A stretch of 29,487 bases of DNA from Bacteroidota bacterium (lineage in GTDB: Bacteria; Bacteroidota; Bacteroidia; Cytophagales; Cytophagaceae): assembly GCA_023391415.1 (NCBI GenBank), contig JAEWAY010000017.1, positions 1 to 29,487 of the forward strand, read 5' to 3'. Made by a program: the position numbers and the translations under genes. The notes beneath the pieces are model-generated. The model searched no databases and was not told where the DNA came from. It saw nothing but the letters and a program-made list of their open reading frames with translations. Shown here in pieces: positions 7,496-14,031 of this stretch. The stretch's first letter is position 1. Every line of letters starts with the position of its first letter.

Positions 7496-7993
7496 ATGAA
7501 AGACCACTATAGCGTCCCCGCGAAAGCGCGTATAGGGCATGTGCATCTCAAAGTAGCCGACCTTGGCCGGGCGCTCGGCTTTTACCGTGACCTGCTGGGA
7601 TTTGAAATAACCATGATGTACGGCGACCAGGCCGCGTTTGTATCCGCCGGCGGCTACCATCATCACATAGGCCTAAACACCTGGCACAGCAAAGGCGCGC
7701 CTCCCGCGTCCCGAAATGGGGTAGGCTTATACCACACCGCCATTCTTTATCCTACGAGGAAAGACCTCGCTGTAATCTACGACCGCCTTCGAAAAGCGCG
7801 TTATCCACTGGTTGGCGCGAGTGACCATGGAGTTTCAGAAGCCCTGTATCTTGACGATCCGGACGGCAATGGGGTCGAACTGTACTGGGACAAGCCCAAA
7901 GAACTCTGGCCTACCACACCTGATGGCGCGCTGGACATGTATACAAAACCACTTGACTTAGGCGATTTGCGCGGAGAGCTGGACGAGGCGTAG
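7496..7993 (+). CDS. VOC-family (glyoxalase/extradiol dioxygenase-like) metalloprotein
   Basis: A 165-residue protein of the vicinal oxygen chelate fold. The first beta-alpha-beta-beta-beta module runs about residues 12-62, starting IGHVHLKVADLGRALGFYRD and LLGFE. The second starts at GLYHTAILYP (His80) and ends in LDDPDGNGVELYWD with Glu128. Candidate metal ligands are His17 (or His15), His80 and Glu128. The pattern resembles the N-terminal half of CatE-type catechol-2,3-dioxygenases, but one domain pair of this size also occurs in glyoxalases and in uncharacterised dioxygenase-like proteins, so the substrate is unknown. The protein is cytoplasmic, with no signal peptide. The gene stands alone, with a strong bidirectional terminator about 115 bases after it. 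Confidence 0.88.
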   Translation: MKDHYSVPAKARIGHVHLKVADLGRALGFYRDLLGFEITMMYGDQAAFVSAGGYHHHIGLNTWHSKGAPPASRNGVGLYHTAILYPTRKDLAVIYDRLRKARYPLVGASDHGVSEALYLDDPDGNGVELYWDKPKELWPTTPDGALDMYTKPLDLGDLRGELDEA

Positions 7994-8106
7994 TCCCGTA
8001 AAAGAATAACATGGAGGCCCGAAAAACGCGCCGTAGCCGGAAAACCTTCTCCGATTACGACTTTTCAATCAATTACAAAACAAATACATACAAGCGTTTC
8101 TATCAA

Positions 8107-8151
8107 AAAGGTAAAAGGCGGCGTGTTAAACACACGCCGCCTTTTACCTTT
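8107..8151. terminator. Bidirectional intrinsic terminator
   Basis: A perfect 20-bp inverted repeat (arms 8107-8126 and 8132-8151) around a 5-base loop. The GC core GGCGGCGTGT is flanked by A4 on the left and T4 on the right, so it can act on both strands. It lies between the convergent VOC and MgtC genes. Confidence 0.88.
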
Positions 8152-8185
8152 CTATAAAACAATCCAACTATCCGCGAAAGTCCGC

Positions 8186-8710
8186 TTAGTCCTTTTCCAT
8201 TTCTATTTCGTCTCCATCCGCGTTGAACAATCCTTTCCCTTCCTTTGTAGGCCGAAGCAACCCATCGTCCGGATCAAGATACCCTATATCCGCTACAGGA
8301 GTCAGGAAATACAAGGCGAGAAAATTGATTAAACTCAAGAAGATCGCGATTTCCAATTCCGACAAAGCGATCGCGATCCCCATGGCGGCCGTATTCCATA
8401 TGCTCGCCGCCGTTACAATGCCCTGCACATCGTCTTTCTGCTTGACGATCGCCCCTCCTCCGATAAAACCGATTCCGCTCAACAAGCCCTGAATAGCGTT
8501 GCCCAAAACAGAATCGCCTCCACCACCTACCGATTTGCTTATAAGTATAAAACCACAACTAGCGATCGCGACGATGGGAAAAGTTCGGAAACCCACACTT
8601 TTTGATCCTACTCCCCGCTCCCATCCGATAGGAATGGCGAGTACCAGAGCGACTGCCAGCTTTACAACGCTTTGCAAAATAGTATCCCATTGCAATGAAA
8701 ATAGTTCCAT
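8186..8710 (-). CDS. MgtC/SapB-family inner-membrane protein
   Basis: A 174-residue protein with the MgtC/SapB layout: an N-terminal helix (about 12-28) ending in PIGWERG, then RTFPIVAIASCGFILIS (about 42-58), the signature GLLSGIGFIGGGAIVK (about 75-90), TAASIWNTAAMGIA (about 100-113) and a last helix ending near 140. About four to five transmembrane segments are expected in the cytoplasmic membrane. In pathogens MgtC supports growth at low magnesium and modulates ATP synthase; in environmental Bacteroidota the role is not established. The C-terminal tail (about 145-174) is acidic and short and lacks the ACT-like domain of long MgtC proteins. No magnesium leader is visible upstream. It ends against the shared bidirectional terminator. 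Confidence 0.9.
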   Translation of the reverse strand: MELFSLQWDTILQSVVKLAVALVLAIPIGWERGVGSKSVGFRTFPIVAIASCGFILISKSVGGGGDSVLGNAIQGLLSGIGFIGGGAIVKQKDDVQGIVTAASIWNTAAMGIAIALSELEIAIFLSLINFLALYFLTPVADIGYLDPDDGLLRPTKEGKGLFNADGDEIEMEKD

Positions 8711-9139
8711 AAGGCGATATTTTTCCTTGTTAACAAATAATTTGGGCGTTTGTTTATTTTAAAAGAGCATGAGCGGCCCTGTTTCTTCGTTTTCCCTAGC
8801 GGACATACTATATCGATTCCTCGCGCGAATAAAAATTTAAAGCGCTTAATCCAAATTCTTTTCAACGAAGAATAGGATCATCCAATTTATCCATGTATCT
8901 TTGTCCCGGTAATATTGTTTGAAGATTATTCTTCCTTTTTAAGGTTGATTTTTCTGTTACAACCTTTTACTCATTCAAGGATTTCTACTGTTTTTTTATG
9001 TTCAATGAACTTAAAACTATCCGGTAGTTGTTTTGTATTTATAAAAAATTTAAACTAATTAAGGAACGTTTTTTTGTTTTACCGTTATTCATACGCGGCC
9101 ATTCACTAAATATCCCTTTCCCATTTTAACAAGCACGTA
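8711..9139. other. 429-base AT-rich intergenic region upstream of the DEAD-box gene
   Basis: No credible ORF is seen. The region separates the divergent MgtC and helicase genes and is AT-rich with many T runs (8935-9080). It contains a Bacteroidota-type -7 element at 8896-8903, which would give the helicase mRNA a leader of roughly 230 bases. No riboswitch class was recognised. Confidence 0.6.
8896..8903 (+). promoter_or_regulatory. Candidate -7 promoter element (TAnnTTTG) for the DEAD-box gene
   Basis: TATCTTTG matches the Bacteroidota sigma-ABfr -7 consensus TAnnTTTG. No good TTTG -33 box is seen at the expected distance, so this is only a candidate. Initiation here would leave a long 5' leader before ATG 9140. 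Confidence 0.35.
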
Positions 9140-10405
9140 ATGGCTACATTCAAAGATCTTAACCTCATTCCTCCCATCCTAAGGGCGCTGGAAGAAAAAA
9201 ACTACGTCAATCCGACCTTCATACAACAAGCCGGCATTCCTCATTTGCTATCAAAAAAGGACGTACTGGGACACGCGCGGACCGGCACGGGCAAAACCGC
9301 CGCGTTCTCCATCCCCATATTGCAGCTATTGCATAATGAAAACGAACGATCCGGAAAATCGAAAAAAGTCAAAGCCCTCATTATTACCCCCACCCGGGAG
9401 CTGGCCGCCCAGATTGGCGACAGCGTTTCGGACTATGGAAAGTACACCAGTTGCAGGCACGCCATTATATATGGAGGGGTATCGCAAACCCATCAGGTAA
9501 ACGCCCTCCAAAAAGGGGTGGACATCTTGATCGCTACTCCCGGCCGGCTAAAAGACCTGATCAACCAGGGGCATGTACACTTAGACGAGCTGGAAATCTT
9601 CGTTCTGGACGAAGCGGACAAAATGCTGGATATGGGCTTTATCAACGATATAAAATTCATACTCGCCCGGACTCCCCAGAAAAAACAATCCGCTTTCTTT
9701 ACCGCTACACTGACAGACTCCATTAAGAAACTGGCGGGAAGCATCCTCCGGAATCCGGCTATCGTCAAAGCGAACGAAGTGGACGTATGCGCGAAAAAAA
9801 TCGAACAATCGGTTTATTTTGTCAGCAAGCAAAATAAAAAGAAGCTATTATTCCATCTTTTGGAAAACGAATCCATATCCAATGTCCTCGTATTTACAAA
9901 AACGAAACATGGCGCTGATCGTCTTGCCAAGGACCTAAGCAAATCAGGTATCCAATCGGACGCCCTGCACGGAGGCAAGTCCCAAAACGCCCGCGATCGC
10001 GCGCTGGCGAACTTTAAATCCAAAAAGAGCTCGGTGCTCGTCGTAACGGATGTCGCCGCGAGAGGAATTGATATAGAAAAACTGGCGTATGTCATCAACT
10101 ATGACCTGCCCAATGAAGCGGAAACCTACGTTCACAGAATTGGACGTACGGGAAGAGCGGGAGAAAGCGGTCACGCCATATCCTTTTGCGACGATGAAGA
10201 GTTGAATGGATTTAAAAAGATCAACAACCTGGCGAACAACGCGATCAGGGAAATCGCCAATCATCCATTCCTTACCAGTCCCGAAGACGTCGGGACGCCC
10301 GTAAAAGCGGCGCCTGAGCCGATCAGTAAGAGAAAGGCCAGCGAGTGGTCTCGGGGCCAAAGAATCTCGGCTATCTATAACTCATTCAAAAAAAGGCTTA
10401 TATAG
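9140..10405 (+). CDS. DEAD-box RNA helicase, RhlE-like
   Basis: A 421-residue ATP-dependent RNA helicase with all the family motifs. The Q motif is near 25-31 (PTFIQQA), motif I is ARTGTGKT (46-53), Ia is PTRELA (84-89), followed by GG (112-113). Motif Ib is TPGR (133-136), II is DEAD (157-160) and III is TAT (188-190). In the second RecA domain I see VLVFTKTK, VVTDVAARGIDI and YVHRIGRTGRAG. The C-terminal extension after about 370 is short and basic, as in RhlE rather than the long DbpA or CsdA tails. It acts on structured RNA in ribosome assembly or mRNA turnover. A cold-shock protein gene starts 51 bases downstream in the same direction, suggesting joint expression and a role in cold adaptation. 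The long AT-rich leader would allow post-transcriptional control. Confidence 0.95.
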   Translation: MATFKDLNLIPPILRALEEKNYVNPTFIQQAGIPHLLSKKDVLGHARTGTGKTAAFSIPILQLLHNENERSGKSKKVKALIITPTRELAAQIGDSVSDYGKYTSCRHAIIYGGVSQTHQVNALQKGVDILIATPGRLKDLINQGHVHLDELEIFVLDEADKMLDMGFINDIKFILARTPQKKQSAFFTATLTDSIKKLAGSILRNPAIVKANEVDVCAKKIEQSVYFVSKQNKKKLLFHLLENESISNVLVFTKTKHGADRLAKDLSKSGIQSDALHGGKSQNARDRALANFKSKKSSVLVVTDVAARGIDIEKLAYVINYDLPNEAETYVHRIGRTGRAGESGHAISFCDDEELNGFKKINNLANNAIREIANHPFLTSPEDVGTPVKAAPEPISKRKASEWSRGQRISAIYNSFKKRLI

Positions 10406-10456
10406 CCTTATTATTTAAAAAAGTAACATTATCAATCAATAACACCATAAATCGAA

Positions 10457-10657
10457 ATGCAAAAGAAAGGTACAGTAAAATTCTTTAACAATTCAAAAGG
10501 ATTTGGATTCATTACACCGGATGAGCCGGGAGAAGCGGATGTCTTTGTTCATTCTTCAGGACTTGTCAGCCAGATTCGTGAAAACGACAAAGTATCATAC
10601 GAAGTAGAACGTGGCAAAAAAGGCTTAAACGCTGTAAACGTCGAAGTATTAAACTAA
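10457..10657 (+). CDS. CspA-family cold-shock protein
   Basis: A 66-residue single cold-shock domain (OB fold) that binds single-stranded nucleic acid. It begins QKKGTVKFFNNSKGFGFIT, with RNP1 at about 14-20 (KGFGFIT) and RNP2 at 29-32 (VFVH). The usual second aromatic in RNP2 is replaced by HSSG, as is common in Bacteroidota. The length is normal for the family. The gene follows the DEAD-box helicase by 51 bases and is closed by an intrinsic terminator, so the two probably form a unit, with RNA chaperone and RNA helicase acting together at low temperature. Confidence 0.96.
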   Translation: MQKKGTVKFFNNSKGFGFITPDEPGEADVFVHSSGLVSQIRENDKVSYEVERGKKGLNAVNVEVLN

Positions 10658-10685
10658 TATACTACACGGCCTGATCCCGTTTATC

Positions 10686-10717
10686 AAACGCCTGGTGTCG
10701 ATATGCCAGGCGTTTTA
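10686..10717 (+). terminator. Rho-independent terminator after the cold-shock gene
   Basis: AAACGCCTGG (10686-10695) pairs perfectly with CCAGGCGTTT (10706-10715) around a 10-base loop, followed by a T-rich tail. Confidence 0.85.
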
Positions 10718-10833
10718 TTATTTTGGAGGCTTTTATTTTTCCAGTCACGCCAGCCTGTCATCATGATCAACGTGATTGTTTCTTATATTGTCCGGTCTGG
10801 AAGCCTTATTTAAAAACCATTGACCATGTACCT

Positions 10834-11397
10834 ATGAGTATCGACCAGATTATCGACAGCGTGTTTCCCCTTCCGGCGGCGGCGAGGCGGATCCTCCGGG
10901 AAAACGTCTCCGAAGTCAGCTACCCCAAAGGCCATATTCTGCTCAAAGCGGACAAAGTCGAGACGAACATTTACTTTATAAAGAAAGGCGTTGTACGCGC
11001 CTACGCGGACAGCGACGACCATCAGATTACTTTCTGGTTTGGCAAAGAAGGCGACATCATCATCTCGATGAGAAGTTATGTCGAAAATCAAAAAGGCTAT
11101 GAAAACATAGAGCTTCTGGAAGACTGTGACCTGTACGAACTTGGGACCTCCAACCTGCGGGCGCTTTTCGAGCGGGATATACATATCGCCAACTGGGGGC
11201 GAAGATTCGCGGAGCAGGAACTGATAAAAACAGAGGAACGGTTTATTTCCAGGCAAGTCCGCGCGGCTTCTGAACGCTACAGGGAACTTTTGAAAAATCA
11301 TCCGCGCCTGATCCAGCGAGTACAGCTCAGCCATATCGCTTCCTATCTTGGTATCACGCGGGTGAGCCTGAGTAGAATCAGGGCGGAAATTCGTTAA
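10834..11397 (+). CDS. Crp/Fnr-family transcriptional regulator
   Basis: I start at ATG 10834 (MSIDQII), giving 187 residues, the usual length of this Bacteroidota subfamily. The open frame reaches back to 10723, but that stretch overlaps the terminator region and is Cys/His-rich and unlike the family. Residues about 25-120 form a cyclic-nucleotide-binding-type beta barrel (PKGHILLKADKVETNIYFIK, then GVVRAYADSDD). A long helix runs about 125-150. The C-terminal helix-turn-helix is VQLSHIASYLGITRVSLSRI. The classic cAMP-binding arginine motif is not evident and there is no Fe-S cysteine cluster, so the ligand is unknown. It lies 69 bases upstream of the SMR exporter gene in the same direction, and a small palindrome just before that gene is a possible target. 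Confidence 0.92.
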   Translation: MSIDQIIDSVFPLPAAARRILRENVSEVSYPKGHILLKADKVETNIYFIKKGVVRAYADSDDHQITFWFGKEGDIIISMRSYVENQKGYENIELLEDCDLYELGTSNLRALFERDIHIANWGRRFAEQELIKTEERFISRQVRAASERYRELLKNHPRLIQRVQLSHIASYLGITRVSLSRIRAEIR

Positions 11398-11444
11398 ACG
11401 CCTTTTTTATCATATGTAAAATCCTTTTCCATTTTTCTTCCGGA

Positions 11445-11459
11445 CTTTTGTACCAAAAG
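11445..11459. promoter_or_regulatory. Small palindrome upstream of the SMR gene
   Basis: CTTTTG (11445-11450) and CAAAAG (11454-11459) form a perfect 6-3-6 inverted repeat ending 7 bases before ATG 11467. It could be a regulator operator or an RNA hairpin over the ribosome entry region. Nothing else in the sequence decides between these. Confidence 0.35.
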
Positions 11460-11466
11460 AAAAATT

Positions 11467-11796
11467 ATGAACTGGATTATTCTAATCATCGCCGGATTGT
11501 TTGAGGTCGCCTTCGCTTCCTGCCTGGGCAAAGCCAAAGAAGCCACCTCCCCCAGCGAGACTTACTGGTGGTATGGAGGTTTTCTGCTCTCACTCACCAT
11601 CAGCATGATTCTCCTGGTCAAAGCCACCCAACACCTTCCCATCGGTACCGCCTACGCGGTCTGGACCGGTATGGGAGCCGTCGGCACGGCGCTCATGGGC
11701 ATACTGGTATTCAGAGATCCCCTGAGCTTCTGGAGAGTCTTGTTTCTCGCCACCCTCATTGGTTCCATTATCGGACTAAAGCTAACATCGCGCTAA
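11467..11796 (+). CDS. sugE: Small multidrug resistance family exporter, SugE/Gdx type
   Basis: A 109-residue integral membrane protein with four transmembrane helices (about 2-21, 34-53, 58-80, 86-106). The essential proton- and substrate-coupling glutamate is Glu13 in AGLFEVAFASCLGKA. The loop GTAYAVWTGMGAVGTALMGI is diagnostic of SMR proteins, and the A-x-C/K pattern after the glutamate fits SugE/Gdx better than EmrE/Qac. Family members work as dual-topology dimers that exchange guanidinium or quaternary ammonium for protons. No guanidine (ykkC) riboswitch is visible in the short upstream gap. The Crp/Fnr gene just upstream is a plausible local regulator. Confidence 0.88.
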   Translation: MNWIILIIAGLFEVAFASCLGKAKEATSPSETYWWYGGFLLSLTISMILLVKATQHLPIGTAYAVWTGMGAVGTALMGILVFRDPLSFWRVLFLATLIGSIIGLKLTSR

Positions 11797-11916
11797 AGCC
11801 GGAGAAACAGGTGATCGGAAAATTAAAAGCGGGGAGCGATGAACGAATCAGGAAAATAAACGATCATCGCTCACTCGTTTTCCGTAATTTCGCGCTTGTC
11901 CAAAACACGCGATTTT

Positions 11917-13017
11917 ATGAGCTACTTACTCAAAGACCTGTATTCTCCGGCTTTTTACGACCGTTTCGCGGCCACGCTTCAACAGACGCTTCCCGGCTTT
12001 GACAAGAAGCGCTTTATCGCGTCCATCTTCGACGCGGACTGGCCAGCCAGGGAACTAAAGGCCCGGGCGCGCCACACCGCGCGGGTCATGAGACTATTTA
12101 TGCCCGACAATTTTGAAGAAGCCGCCAGGCTCATAGCGGATACGATCGACCGCCTGATGCGCGAGGAGACAAAAGCGGGTATCGAGTTCATGTTTTTTCC
12201 CGACTATATCGAGTTGTATGGACTGGAGCGCTTCGATACTTCCACCCACGCCATGGAGGCGGTCACCCGGTTTATAAGTTGCGAATTCGCGGTACGGCCC
12301 TTTCTTCTGAAGTACGACCAGCGGATGATTGAAAAAATGCATGAATGGTCGCTGCACGAAGACTACAGGGTACGACGACTAGCCAGCGAGGGAACACGCC
12401 CCCGCCTGCCCTGGGCTATGGCGGTGCCGGCGCTTAAAAAAGATCCTACCCGCGTATTGCCGCTGCTCGAAAATCTCAGGAACGACCCTTCGGAATGGGT
12501 ACGCAAAAGCGTAGCGAACCACCTCAACGACATCTCCAAAGACCATCCCGACATGGCGCTCGCGATCGCCCGGGCCTGGCGGGGCGTTGGCAAAGAAACA
12601 GACGCGATCGTCAAACACGCCTGCCGCACGTTGCTCAAGCAGGGGCATCCGGAAATTCTGGAATACTATGGCCTGCAAAGTAAGGATCTAGTTGTATCAA
12701 ACGTCATGATTCAAAATCCAACCTTAAAAATCGGTGATGATCTGCATTTCTCATTTACCATTCAGAACACCGCGCCCACTCCTCAGACAATACGTCTGGA
12801 ATATGGCATTTACTATCTCCGCCAAAACGGACAACACAATAAAAAAGTCTTTAAGATCAGTGAACGGCAACTAGCTCCAGAAGAAACAATCCATATCATA
12901 AAAAAGCAAAGCTTCCGGATCATAACTACCAGAAAATTTTACCTAGGCCAGCAACACCTTTCAGTGATCGCCAATGGTCAGGAACATGCAAAACTTCATT
13001 TTGAAATCGTAAATTAA
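11917..13017 (+). CDS. AlkC-like DNA alkylation repair glycosylase with C-terminal Ig-like domain
   Basis: I take ATG 11917 (MSYLLKDLYS, 366 residues); an upstream in-frame ATG at 11896 adds only seven residues. Residues about 1-255 form HEAT-like repeats with AlkC/AlkD-family signatures: ADWPARELKARARHTARVM, then EFAVRPFLLKYD, LASEGTRPRLPW and WVRKSVANHLNDISKDHPD. These proteins remove N3- and N7-alkylated purines without flipping the base. From about residue 257 (DLVVSNVMIQNPTLKIGDDL onward) a beta-rich domain follows, consistent with the Ig-like domain reported in one AlkC subfamily. The DNA of this last part (about 12680-13017) is visibly more AT-rich than the first 760 bases, which may mark domain acquisition. 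It is a single cytoplasmic gene with no clear operon partner. Confidence 0.87.
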   Translation: MSYLLKDLYSPAFYDRFAATLQQTLPGFDKKRFIASIFDADWPARELKARARHTARVMRLFMPDNFEEAARLIADTIDRLMREETKAGIEFMFFPDYIELYGLERFDTSTHAMEAVTRFISCEFAVRPFLLKYDQRMIEKMHEWSLHEDYRVRRLASEGTRPRLPWAMAVPALKKDPTRVLPLLENLRNDPSEWVRKSVANHLNDISKDHPDMALAIARAWRGVGKETDAIVKHACRTLLKQGHPEILEYYGLQSKDLVVSNVMIQNPTLKIGDDLHFSFTIQNTAPTPQTIRLEYGIYYLRQNGQHNKKVFKISERQLAPEETIHIIKKQSFRIITTRKFYLGQQHLSVIANGQEHAKLHFEIVN

Positions 13018-13037
13018 CCAGATATCTTTCTAATTTA

Positions 13038-13306
13038 TTGAGCAAAACATGCTACCCGGTAGGTCCGGACAAAGACCCTAATGATTCTATACAATCCGCG
13101 CGAAGCAACCAGTCTGTGGAAGAAATACTGGATGTCCGCGATCTTTACTACCGCCTGCACTGGGCCTGGCCTGCACAGACGCGAAACTCAGCAATACCGA
13201 CATCAAGGCGGTACACCCGGGTGTTGTTTATGAGCGATACTATACCCTCAACTGGCTGATCCGCTATAAGAGTCAGGAATGGGCTGAAGTGAATCGCGAT
13301 ACCTGA
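13038..13306 (+). pseudogene. Frameshifted DUF4272-like gene
   Basis: The first frame, from a TTG at 13038 (no ATG), reads to VEEILDVRDLYYRLHWA and then loses sense at about 13167. Two bases later another frame (codons from 13169) continues with ACTDAKLSNTDIKAV, then VVYERYYTLNWLIRY and EWAEVNRDT, stopping at 13304-13306. The pieces together resemble a DUF4272 protein, whose members carry an L-x-x-R-x-H-W-A segment and end in ...R-x-x-L-x-W-L-x-x-Y...W-x-x-V-x-x-D-T. The site GGGCCTGGCCTG contains a short duplication (TGGCC-like) that could explain the shift. A long part of the normal N-terminal half is missing. The function of DUF4272 is unknown to me. Family assignment is from memory. Confidence 0.62.
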
Positions 13307-13421
13307 TTTCCGAAGGTTTATGAACAATAGGGATTTACCTATATCGGTCAGGGCTACCATCCCTGAGGGAGAGGAATCACGAATCTATCAGACAGAGCTG
13401 TAATCGACAATACATCTCCGC

Positions 13422-13534
13422 CTATTTGACAGGGGGGAAAATAGGCGGTACGACCAAACAGCTATATGTTTTCCCACTTCTGGGATCATAGATCTCCCCA
13501 CCTTTCCATTTTCCGTCGCTGTATTCAAAATCCG
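13422..13534 (-). pseudogene. DUF2147-like gene fragment
   Basis: On the minus strand, codons from about 13533 down to a stop at 13422-13424 read AVILTDFEYSDGKWKGGEIY, then DPRSGKTYSC and a short proline-rich end. The G-x-I-Y-D-P-x-x-G-K-T-Y-S-C signature is characteristic of DUF2147, a family of small exported proteins. There is no start codon, signal peptide or the usual RGYIG-type C-terminal half. A perfect 10-bp inverted repeat (CCGCCTATTT at 13418-13427 and AAATAGGCGG at 13439-13448) covers the truncation point, which may mark the breakage event or be coincidence. Confidence 0.5.
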
Positions 13535-13540
13535 TCAGGA

Positions 13541-13968
13541 TTACTGCATGAAGTAACGCTCTGTTCCTCTGACTTGCACTGGGATTTTTGCTGTCTTTTC
13601 GAAGCGTAGTTCCGTCCTTCTCATAAGGTTCGACAGAAAATACTTACACATCTCCTCCTGAATATCCAAGACAGCGTATTGAAACAGAAAACTATAGTTC
13701 GAAAGTTCTTTCCGGAAAAACTCCATCCGCGCTTGAAAAATGGTATTCCGGTGGTTTATCTTATCCTTGCTCTCTGAGGCAAACGTATAAGACAATCGTG
13801 ACGGATTAGAATTTTCCCGGAAAATAATGCCCGGACAGCGCCAAAATTGTACGTATCGTAAAATTTTGTGGCACATTCGGAGCAGATCGTACTATTCTGA
13901 CTGTTCCACGACAAACCATACGGACACCGGCTCTCATCCGGCTTTTCTATTTCAAGAGTATGACTCAT
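13541..13968 (-). pseudogene. Frameshifted Cys-containing hypothetical gene
   Basis: Two overlapping minus-strand frames appear to be one broken gene. The first starts at ATG 13966-13968 with MSHTLEIEKPDESRCPYG and CSECATKFYDTYNFGAV. It includes a CPYG...CSEC pattern that could bind zinc, and it makes sense until about 13820. The second frame takes over near there (SYTFASESKDK, then FQARMEFFRKELSNYSFLFQ and AVLDIQEEMCKYFL) and runs to the stop at 13541. A homopolymer-rich stretch (TTTTCCCGGAAAAT, about 13812-13826) is a likely frameshift site. The combined product would be about 140 residues. I do not recognise a family. A sequencing error could produce the same picture. Confidence 0.45.
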
Positions 13969-14031
13969 TTTGTCAAAGAATACCTAAATGAATATTACAT
14001 TAACAATCAAAAGCGCTGTTTGACAAAATGA
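13965..14031. repeat. 13-bp perfect inverted repeat with 41-base spacer
   Basis: TCATTTTGTCAAA (13965-13977) and TTTGACAAAATGA (14019-14031) are exact inverted copies separated by 41 bases. The left arm covers the start codon of the broken Cys-containing gene; the right arm touches the 3' end of the FG-GAP gene. It may be the ends of a small insertion, an operator pair or a terminator-like structure. Confidence 0.7.

Noticed and set aside
10723..10833. N-terminal extension of the Crp/Fnr protein
   Set aside because: The extra 37 residues are Cys/His-rich, unlike the family, and start inside the region right after the cold-shock terminator.
11398..11466. Guanidine (ykkC) riboswitch before the SugE-type gene
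   Set aside because: The 69-base gap is too short and shows no ykkC-like conserved loops; only a small palindrome is visible.
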